From assembly GCA_964399635.1 (NCBI GenBank), contig CAYNRU010000022.1, positions 67,160-131,159 on the forward strand: a stretch of DNA of 64,000 nucleotides. The letters are read 5' to 3'. The notes beneath the pieces were generated by a model, which was given only the letters and a program-made list of their open reading frames with translations, was not told where the DNA came from and did no database searches. This DNA comes from UBA4615 sp964399635 (GTDB taxonomy: Bacteria; Pseudomonadota; Gammaproteobacteria; Burkholderiales; Burkholderiaceae_E). Position numbers and translations under genes: made by a program. The stretch's first letter is position 1, and each line of letters starts with the position of its first letter. Of the stretch, positions 27,445-34,823 are shown piece after piece.

Positions 27445-28520
27445 GTGGTATCTCTTTGAATTCATTAGGCTCGCAAGCCCAGATGCTCACTCCGGCGGGC
27501 CGCGGCGCGCTGTCGGCGGTCATCTGCCTCGCGGCGTGCCTGGGGTTCGCCCCGTCCGTGCGCGCGGCGTCCGCCCCGGCGTCCGCCCCGACGCCCGCCT
27601 CGACGCCCGCCCCGGTCACCCGGGCGGCATCCGCCCCGACGCCCGCCTCGGCGCCGGCGCTGCTCGGTTGTGTGATCGAGCCGATGCAGACCGCCGAGGT
27701 CGCCGCGTCCGCCAACGGCGTGCTCGAATCGGTGAGCGTCGAGCGCGGCGCGACCGTGCGCCGCGGGCAGGTGATCGCGATGCTGCAGTCGGACGTCGAG
27801 CGGGCCGCCGTCGAGAGCGCGCGGGCGCGCTCCTCGTCCGAGTCCGAGATCGCCGCGCTGGAGGCCGCGCGCGACCTCGCCAAGCTGCGCCTCAAGCGGA
27901 TGCACGCGCTGTCCGAGCTGCAGTTCGGCGCGCGGATCGAGCTCGAGACGGCCGCCGCCGAGTTCGAGATCGCCAACCACAAGCTGCAGCAGGCGCGCGA
28001 GGTGCACGCGGTTGCGCAGCGCGAGTACGAGCTCGCCCGCCGCCAGCTCGAGCAGCGCGTGATCCGCAGCCCCATCGACGGTGTCGTCGCCGACCGGCTG
28101 CTGCAGCCCGGCGAGCGCGTCGACGGCCGCCCGCTGCTGCGCCTGGTGGCGCTCGACCGGCTGCGCGTCGAGGTGGTCCTGCCGGCGTCGCGCTACGGCC
28201 GCATCCGCGAGGGCATGCATGCCAGCGTCCGTCCTGACCTGCCGGACGCCCCCGAGGTGTCCGGGCGGGTGGTCCAGGTCGACCGCTTCGTCGACGCCGC
28301 CAGCAGCACCTTCCGCGCACGTCTGTCGCTGCCCAACGCCGACGGCCGCGTGCCAGCCGGCGTGCGCTGCCAGCTGGTCTTCGACGACGCCGGTCCGACC
28401 GGCCCGACCGGCCCTCGCCCTGCCTCGCTCGAGCCCGCCCCGGCGGCCGGCCGCGACGGCGCGCGGCCGCAGCGCCCCGGCGGCGGCCGGCCCACCGGCC
28501 AGGGCGCCGGCCGCACCTGA
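27441..28520 (+). CDS. Periplasmic HlyD/RND-type adaptor protein
   Basis: Secreted adaptor of up to 359 residues. A signal peptide (ALSAVICLAACLGFAPSVRA) is followed by an Ala/Pro-rich linker. The lipoyl/barrel-sandwich halves are VAASANGVLESVSVERGATV and VIRSPIDGVVADRLLQPGE, separated by a coiled-coil hairpin (about 115-205). A beta-barrel and membrane-proximal region follow, with a Pro/Arg-rich tail. TTG at 27441 overlaps the SecA-like stop (TTGA); ATG at 27483 is an equally good start for the signal peptide. It is the third HlyD-type module of the operon, yet no RND pump, ABC exporter or TolC gene is next to it. Confidence 0.85.
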   Translation: MSGISLNSLGSQAQMLTPAGRGALSAVICLAACLGFAPSVRAASAPASAPTPASTPAPVTRAASAPTPASAPALLGCVIEPMQTAEVAASANGVLESVSVERGATVRRGQVIAMLQSDVERAAVESARARSSSESEIAALEAARDLAKLRLKRMHALSELQFGARIELETAAAEFEIANHKLQQAREVHAVAQREYELARRQLEQRVIRSPIDGVVADRLLQPGERVDGRPLLRLVALDRLRVEVVLPASRYGRIREGMHASVRPDLPDAPEVSGRVVQVDRFVDAASSTFRARLSLPNADGRVPAGVRCQLVFDDAGPTGPTGPRPASLEPAPAAGRDGARPQRPGGGRPTGQGAGRT

Positions 28521-28543
28521 GCGGCCTGCCGGGTCGGGCCGTC

Positions 28544-28562
28544 GCCGGCCGGCTCGGCCGGC
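28544..28562 (+). terminator. GC hairpin between adaptor and giant-protein genes
   Basis: A perfect 8-bp stem GCCGGCCG / CGGCCGGC round a GCT loop lies in the 144-base gap, the only long gap in the operon. No T-run follows, so it may be an attenuator or mRNA-processing/stability element rather than a true terminator. Downstream of it, the start of the giant gene has GGAGCGATAG as ribosome site. Confidence 0.35.
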
Positions 28563-28664
28563 CGGTTGTCGCGGTCTCAGTCCAACCGACCGGGCGATAG
28601 CTCCAAATGACCAGCGGTCCGGCAAGCACTGACCCAGGGGGCGAGTCGGAGCGATAGTCCGGTC

Positions 28665-31600
28665 ATGTATCTTGACCGTGGCCCTCGCCGCAGTTCCCCG
28701 ACCTTCGAGCTCCTGGAGCCGCGCGTGCTGTTCGCGGCCGATGCGGCGGGCGCGGCTGCGGTGGCGGCCGAAGCGGTGGCGGCGTTCGCCGCAGCGCCCG
28801 CCCAGGCCGCGGCCACCAGCGCCCCGTCGACGCCCGCGCCGTCCGCCGAGGCCGGTGTCCAGCCCGCGCCGTCCCGAACGACGCCGGCGCGCGAACTGGT
28901 CGTCGTGGACACGCGAGCCCCCGACCTCGCCCGGCTGCTCGCCGACCTGGACGCCCAGCGCCAGGCCGGCCGTCCGCTGGACGTGGTGACGGTCGACGCC
29001 GGGACCGACGGCCTGAGCGTGGTCACCGAGCGCCTCGCGCAGCAGGCCGGCGCCCCGTACGACGCGGTGCACCTGATCGGCCACGGCGAGCCCGGCTCGA
29101 TGCGCCTGGGCAGCGCGTCGCTCGACCTGCCGACCCTGCGCGCGCGCGCGGGCGAGATCGCCGGCTGGTCCGCCGGCCTGGGCGCCGACGCCGACCTGCT
29201 GCTGTGGGGCTGCGACGTGGCGGCCGACGGCGGCGGCCGGGCGTTGGTCGACGGGCTCGCCGCGCTCACCGGCGCCGACGTGGCCGCCAGCGTGGACACG
29301 ACCGGCGGCCTGCAGGCCGGCGGCGACTGGAAGCTGGAGGTGAGCACCGGCGCGATCGAGGCCGGCGCCCCGATCAGTGCGGCGCTCCAGGCGGGATTCG
29401 CCGGCGCGCTCGGCTTCACGCCGCAGGGCGGTGGCGACACGGCGGTCGTCAACACGCAGGTCGTGCAGGAGCCCGGCGATGCCACCAGCACGGCGGGCCG
29501 GACCGTCGCGGCCGGCCCCGCGGGCTCGGTGGTGGTCTGGATCGTCAGTACCGGCGGGGCCGGCCGCGGGGTGATGGCGCAGCGCTACCTGCCCGACGGC
29601 ACGCCGTTGGGCGGCCCGCTCACCGTCGCAACGGACAGCACGAGCAGGACGATGCCTGCCGTCGCCATGGACGCCGACGGCAACTTCGTCGTCGCCTGGG
29701 CGCAGGGCACCAGCGTGCAGGCACGGTTCTGGAACGCCGAGATCGCCAACGGCGCGATCGGGTTCGGATCGGCCTTCCGCGTCGACAGCGCCGGCGACTC
29801 GTCGGTGAAGACGCAGGTGTCGGTGGCGCTGTCCCAGGACGGTACGCGCGGCGCGGTCGCGTGGAGCGAGTCGATCTCCGGCCGCCGCGACGTGAACGCG
29901 CGGCGCCTGGTCGTCAACACCGGCGTCGCTGCCGTGTCGGGCGACGACATCCTCGTCACCGATGCGCAGGGCTTCGGGGATACTCACTCCGACGTGGTGG
30001 TGCTGAACGACGGCTCGTTCGCGGTGGCCTTCCAGGGCTCGCTGTCCGCCGTCGACGGGCGCGGCATCTGGCTGCGCCGCTACGGCGCCGGCTCCGACAC
30101 GCCCCTGGGCACCTCGGTGCTCGACTCCGGCGAGCGGGTGGTCGCCGCGGCCGACAACACGACGGTCCGCCCGTCGCTGGCGGTGTCCGCCGGCGGCGCC
30201 GGGCTGGTGGTCTGGCAGGAGGGCAGCGGCTCGGCCTCCTCGATCGTCGCGCGGCGCTTCGACATGGTCACGGGGTTCACGGGCCTGGGCGGGTCGTTCA
30301 GGGTCGACACGTCGGCCGGCCTGACGGTGGCCCGGCCTTCCGTGTCCGCCTTCCCGGCCGGTGGCTTCATGGTCGCCTGGGAGGCGTCGGTCGAGCCCGC
30401 CGGCGCGGGCTGGGGGATCCAGGCCCGCCACGTCGATGCGACGGGCACCCTGCTCGGCGCCGCGTTCGCGGCCAATGCCAACACCGTCGGCAACCAGCGC
30501 GCGCCATCGGTGGCGGCCGCCGCCGACCGGGTCCTGTTCGCATGGGCCGGTGTCGGCGCCGACGCCGACGCCCTCGGTCTGCGCGCCTTCAACGTCACCC
30601 CCAACCAGCTGCCCACCGGCGCGGTCGCGATCGTCGGCACGCAGACCGAGAACCAGACGCTCAGCGCGGACACCAGCGGCATCGGGGACGCCGACGGCCT
30701 GGGTGCGCTCACGTACCAGTGGCTGCGCAATAGCGTCGCGGTCGTCGGCGCCACCGGCAGCACCTACCTGCTGGGCGACGCCGACGTGGGCGAGCAGATC
30801 AGCCTGCGGGTCGCATGGACCGATGGCTGGGGCACCCCCGAGTCGCTGACCAGCGCGCCGACCGCGGCGATCGCCAACGTCAACGACGCACCCGTCGGCC
30901 TGCCCGTGATCACGGGCACGGCGACCGAGGACCAGACCCTGAGCGCGGACCCCTCGGGCATCGCCGACGTCGACGGCCTGGGGGCGTTCAGCTACCAGTG
31001 GCGGCGCAACGGCGTCTCGATTGTCGGGGCTACCGGTGCCACCTACCTGCTGGGCGACGCCGACGTCGGCACGCGCATCACCGTCAGGGTTTCGTACACC
31101 GACGCGCGCGGCAGCCCCGAGGCCGTGACCAGCGCCCAGACCTCCTTCATCGCCAACATCAACGACGCGCCGACCGGTGCCGTCACGATCTCCGGCACGA
31201 CCAACCCCGGCCAGACGCTCACGGCGCTGGCGGGCACGATCGCCGACGCCGACGGGCTGGGCGCCTTCGGTTACCAGTGGCTGCGGGACGGCACCAACAT
31301 CGCGGGCGCGACCGCCGCCAGCTACCTGCTCGATGTCGCGGACGTCGGCGCCCGGATCTCGGTGCGCGTGTCCTGGACCGACGCGCGCGGCACTGCCGAG
31401 TCCCTCGAAAGCGCCCAGACGCCGCCGATCACGGGCGTCAACACCCCGCCGACCGGCGCGGTCCTGATCGCCGGCACGCCGACCGAGGACCAGACGCTCA
31501 GCGCGGACACCAGCGGCATCGGGGACGTCGACGGCCTGGGTGCGTTCTCGTACCAGTGGCGGCGCAATGGCGTCGCGATCGTCGGCGCCACCGGCAGCAC

Positions 31601-34600
31601 CTACCTGCTGGGCGACACCGACGTGGGCGCGCAGATCGACGTGCGCGTGTCCTACCTGGATGGCGGGAGCACCGTCGAGTCCTTGACCAGCGCGCCGACC
31701 GCGGCGATCGCCAACGTCAACGACCTGCCGACCGGGTCCGTCCTGATCAGCGGCGTACGGACCGAGAACCGGACGCTCAGCGCCAACACCACGGACATCG
31801 TCGACGCCGACGGCCTGGGGGCGTTCACCTACCAGTGGCGGCGCGACGGCGTCGACGTCGCGGCGGCCACCGGAAGCACCTACCTGCTGGGCGACGCCGA
31901 CGTGGGCACGCGGATGAGCCTGCGGGTCACCTACACCGACGCACGCGGCACCAGTGAGACGCTCACCAGCGCCCAGACCGCGCTCATCAACAACGTCAAC
32001 GACGCACCCGTCGGCCTGCCGGTGATCACGGGCACGGCGACCGAGGACCAGACCCTGAGCGCGGACCCCTCGGGCATATCCGACGCCGACGGCCTGGGGG
32101 CGTTCAGCTACCAGTGGCGGCGCGACGGCGCCTCCATTACCGGTGCTACCGGTGCCACCTACCTGCTGGGCGACGCCGACGTCGGCACGCGCATCACCGT
32201 CAGGGTCTCGTACACCGACGCGCGCGGCAGAGCCGAGGCCGTGACCAGCGCCCAGACCGCACTGATCGCCAACGTCAACGATGCCCCGACCGGCAGCCCC
32301 GTCGTGTCGGGCACGCCGACCGAGGACGGCACGCTGACCGCGGTGACCTCCGGCATCGGCGACGCCGACGGACTGGGCGCCTTCGGGTATCAGTGGCTGC
32401 GGGACGGCGCCACCGTGGACGGCGCCACCGCCAACACCTACCTGCCGGGCGACGCCGACGTCGGCGCGCAGATCAGCGTGCGCGTGAGCTGGACCGACGC
32501 GCGCGGCGCCGCCGAGTCGCTCACCAGCGCGCCGACCGCGGCCATCGCGAACGTGAACGACGTACCGGTCGGGAGCGTCGCGGTCTCCGGCACGCTGACC
32601 GAGGACCAGACCCTGACCGCGGTGACGTCCGGCATCAGCGACATCGACGGCCTCGGGGCGTTCACCTACCAGTGGCTGCGCGACGGCAGCGCCATCGCGG
32701 GTGCGACCGCCAGCACCTACCTGCTCGGCGACGCCGACGTCGGTACGCAGGTGAGCGTGCGCGTGTCCTGGATCGACGGGTGGGGTACGACCGAGTCGCT
32801 CTCGAGCAATACCGAGGTTGATTCGGTCGCGAACGTGAACGACGCGCCGGTCATCGTGAGCGACGGCGGCGGCGCCAGCGCCACGATCCTGGTGGACGAG
32901 AACACCACCGCGGTCACGACCGTCGTCGCGCAAGACGCAGACGCAGACCCGCTCGTCTACGCGCTCGCCGACGGCGCCGATCGCGCCCGCTTCGCGATCG
33001 ACGCGGCCACCGGCGCGCTGCGCTTCCTCGAGGCGCCCGACCACGAGGCGCCGACCGACGCCGACGCCGACAACGTCTACGAGGTCGTGGTGAGCGCAAG
33101 CGACGGCCAGGTGGCCTCCCTGCAGACGCTGCGCCTGCAGGTGGCGGGCGTCAACGAGGCGCCGACGCTGCGCGCGCCCGCGTCGGTGGCTGCGCTCGAG
33201 GACACGCCGCGGTTGCTGTCGGCCGCCGACGGCACCGCGATCGTCGTCGGCGACCCCGATGCCGACCAGGCCGAGCTCACCATCGACCTGATGGTCGACC
33301 GCGGGACGCTGACCCTGGGCACCCGCGCCGGGCTGCGCTTCGAAGGGGGCAGCGACGGCATCGACGACGCCTCGATCCGCGTCAGCGGCAGCCCCGCCGA
33401 CATCGCCGACGCGCTCGCGCGGCTGATGTACCGGCCGCCCGCCGACGCATCGGGCGCCGCCGTGCTGACCCTCGCGGCGCGTGACCCCGCGCTGCCGCAG
33501 CTCGCCGCGAGCGTGTCGATCTCGATCGGCATCGCCGCGGTCGACGACGCGCCGGTGCCGGTCGCGCCGCCGCCCGTGTCCGCGCAGTCCGGCGAGCCGC
33601 GGCGGATCGGCGCGGACGTGCTGCGCGCGACCGACGTCGACGACGGACCGTCTGGGATCGTCTACACGGTGGTCGCGCAGTCGGCCGACGGGCGCCTGCG
33701 GGTCGACGGCACGCCGCTCGCCCCGGGCGCGCGCTTCACGCAGGCCGACGTCGACGCGGGCCGGCTGTCCTTCGTCGGCGGGCAGGGCGGCGTGCAGGAC
33801 GTGGTGCTGGCGGTGTCCGATGGCAGCGGCACGGCGGGCGGCAGCGTGACCATGTTGGTCAGGGTCAGCCAGGCCGCCGCCCCGGCTCCGGCGGCGGGCG
33901 GATCGCAGGCGCCCTCGGTGTCCCCAGCGGCGTCCGTCGCGTCGACGGCGGTGGGCGGCGATGTTTCGGGCGCCGCGGGCGCCGCCTATGGTCCGGCGGG
34001 GACCGCCTCGGGGCCGGCTTCGCAGTCCAGCGCCTCGGACCCATCATCCGCCACCGCCCCGAGCGCCGGGTCCGCCGCATCGGGCGGCGCCGGCGCTGCG
34101 GGCTCGGCCTCGCGGGCCGGAGCACCGGCCGCCGCGGGCCGCTCCGGCGCCGCGGGCGCGGAGGAGAGCGGCGCGGTTGCCAGGCCTGCGGGCGGCGCAG
34201 CCGGGGGCAGCGCGGCCGCGGGGGACGCGAGCGGTCGGTCGTCGCTGGCATCGGGCGTGCTGCGCGACATGCAGACGGCCGCCGGCGGCGTCGGTCCCGC
34301 AGAGACAGATCCGCGCGGCGCATCGCAGGGCACGGGCGACGCGACCCGCGGATCGGGCCGGTACGCATCGGCCGCGGGCGCCTTCGCGCGATTCAACGGC
34401 GGGGTGGCCCTCGTGCCGCCCACGCCCTCGGTCGCGGCGGCCTGGTCGCCGGTCGCGGCGCTGGCCCAGCCCGCCTTCCGCGAGCAGCTGGCCGACGTCC
34501 GCGAGCAGGCCACCGCGCGCACGCCCTTCGACCGCGTGGTGGCCGCGTCCACCACCGCGGTCGGCGCGTCGCTGTCGATCATCTACGGCGTATGGCTGCT

Positions 34601-34823
34601 GCGCGGCGGCGTGCTGCTGACCAGCCTGCTGACCTCGCTGCCTGCCTGGCGATCGATCGACCCGACGCCGGTGCTCGGGCGGACCGATGCCCGCGGCCGC
34701 GACGACGCCACCCGCGACGACTCCCTTCGCGGCATGCTGCGCAGCGCCGCCGAGCGGGCGCCGGGCGACGTCGTCCCAGCCGTTGCCGCGGACGGCACCG
34801 TGCCGACGGGGGCGACCGCGTGA
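28665..34823 (+). CDS. Giant surface-type protein: LEPR motif, DUF4347, Ig-like repeats, C-terminal membrane segment
   Basis: 2052 residues. The N terminus has no ordinary signal peptide but carries FELLEPRVLFAADA (LEPRVLF at 17-23), the LEPR-XLL-type motif found at the start of very large repetitive proteins. Then a DUF4347 domain (~75-245; YDAVHLIGHGEPGSMRLG, LLLWGCDVAADGG), a region with repeated VVxW/QxR strands that may be a beta-propeller (~250-640), eight Ig-like repeats (651-1395), a cadherin-like domain (~1396-1500; VNEAP end), two further bacterial beta-sandwich domains to ~1740, and an Ser/Ala/Gly-rich linker (~1740-1890). Near the C terminus is a membrane segment (~1963-1995: GASLSIIYGVWLLRGGVLL, then LPAWRSIDPTPVL), typical of DUF4347 proteins. 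Probable cell-surface or released adhesin; the stop overlaps the kinase GTG. Confidence 0.85.
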   Translation: MYLDRGPRRSSPTFELLEPRVLFAADAAGAAAVAAEAVAAFAAAPAQAAATSAPSTPAPSAEAGVQPAPSRTTPARELVVVDTRAPDLARLLADLDAQRQAGRPLDVVTVDAGTDGLSVVTERLAQQAGAPYDAVHLIGHGEPGSMRLGSASLDLPTLRARAGEIAGWSAGLGADADLLLWGCDVAADGGGRALVDGLAALTGADVAASVDTTGGLQAGGDWKLEVSTGAIEAGAPISAALQAGFAGALGFTPQGGGDTAVVNTQVVQEPGDATSTAGRTVAAGPAGSVVVWIVSTGGAGRGVMAQRYLPDGTPLGGPLTVATDSTSRTMPAVAMDADGNFVVAWAQGTSVQARFWNAEIANGAIGFGSAFRVDSAGDSSVKTQVSVALSQDGTRGAVAWSESISGRRDVNARRLVVNTGVAAVSGDDILVTDAQGFGDTHSDVVVLNDGSFAVAFQGSLSAVDGRGIWLRRYGAGSDTPLGTSVLDSGERVVAAADNTTVRPSLAVSAGGAGLVVWQEGSGSASSIVARRFDMVTGFTGLGGSFRVDTSAGLTVARPSVSAFPAGGFMVAWEASVEPAGAGWGIQARHVDATGTLLGAAFAANANTVGNQRAPSVAAAADRVLFAWAGVGADADALGLRAFNVTPNQLPTGAVAIVGTQTENQTLSADTSGIGDADGLGALTYQWLRNSVAVVGATGSTYLLGDADVGEQISLRVAWTDGWGTPESLTSAPTAAIANVNDAPVGLPVITGTATEDQTLSADPSGIADVDGLGAFSYQWRRNGVSIVGATGATYLLGDADVGTRITVRVSYTDARGSPEAVTSAQTSFIANINDAPTGAVTISGTTNPGQTLTALAGTIADADGLGAFGYQWLRDGTNIAGATAASYLLDVADVGARISVRVSWTDARGTAESLESAQTPPITGVNTPPTGAVLIAGTPTEDQTLSADTSGIGDVDGLGAFSYQWRRNGVAIVGATGSTYLLGDTDVGAQIDVRVSYLDGGSTVESLTSAPTAAIANVNDLPTGSVLISGVRTENRTLSANTTDIVDADGLGAFTYQWRRDGVDVAAATGSTYLLGDADVGTRMSLRVTYTDARGTSETLTSAQTALINNVNDAPVGLPVITGTATEDQTLSADPSGISDADGLGAFSYQWRRDGASITGATGATYLLGDADVGTRITVRVSYTDARGRAEAVTSAQTALIANVNDAPTGSPVVSGTPTEDGTLTAVTSGIGDADGLGAFGYQWLRDGATVDGATANTYLPGDADVGAQISVRVSWTDARGAAESLTSAPTAAIANVNDVPVGSVAVSGTLTEDQTLTAVTSGISDIDGLGAFTYQWLRDGSAIAGATASTYLLGDADVGTQVSVRVSWIDGWGTTESLSSNTEVDSVANVNDAPVIVSDGGGASATILVDENTTAVTTVVAQDADADPLVYALADGADRARFAIDAATGALRFLEAPDHEAPTDADADNVYEVVVSASDGQVASLQTLRLQVAGVNEAPTLRAPASVAALEDTPRLLSAADGTAIVVGDPDADQAELTIDLMVDRGTLTLGTRAGLRFEGGSDGIDDASIRVSGSPADIADALARLMYRPPADASGAAVLTLAARDPALPQLAASVSISIGIAAVDDAPVPVAPPPVSAQSGEPRRIGADVLRATDVDDGPSGIVYTVVAQSADGRLRVDGTPLAPGARFTQADVDAGRLSFVGGQGGVQDVVLAVSDGSGTAGGSVTMLVRVSQAAAPAPAAGGSQAPSVSPAASVASTAVGGDVSGAAGAAYGPAGTASGPASQSSASDPSSATAPSAGSAASGGAGAAGSASRAGAPAAAGRSGAAGAEESGAVARPAGGAAGGSAAAGDASGRSSLASGVLRDMQTAAGGVGPAETDPRGASQGTGDATRGSGRYASAAGAFARFNGGVALVPPTPSVAAAWSPVAALAQPAFREQLADVREQATARTPFDRVVAASTTAVGASLSIIYGVWLLRGGVLLTSLLTSLPAWRSIDPTPVLGRTDARGRDDATRDDSLRGMLRSAAERAPGDVVPAVAADGTVPTGATA
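30615..32849 (+). repeat. Eight tandem 93-codon Ig-like repeats
   Basis: Units start at 30615, 30894, 31173, 31452, 31731, 32010, 32289 and 32568, each exactly 279 bases (the last one codon longer). The shared core reads DGLGAFxYQWxRDG, STYLLGDADVG, and closes with ANVNDAP. Units 2 (30894) and 6 (32010) are nearly identical at DNA level, 1116 bases (four units) apart, which indicates block duplication or gene conversion. Confidence 0.93.

Noticed and set aside
28544..28562. Rho-independent terminator splitting the export operon
   Set aside because: The stem is strong but no T-run follows, so I keep it only as a low-confidence hairpin and still treat the genes as one transcription unit.
30615..32849. 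Regular repeats that could suggest a CRISPR array
   Set aside because: Units are 279 bases, contiguous, in frame and encode Ig-like domains; no short repeats with unique spacers.
27465..33044. An 1859-residue open frame on the minus strand
   Set aside because: It is antisense to the SecA-like/adaptor/giant genes, Arg/Gly/Val-rich in the manner of GC-rich shadow frames, and shows no recognisable domain; the plus-strand proteins are clearly real.
34592..34819. Upstream extension of the histidine kinase frame
   Set aside because: It lies inside the giant gene's C-terminal coding sequence; GTG at 34820 with a 4-base overlap fits the operon pattern and the family start.
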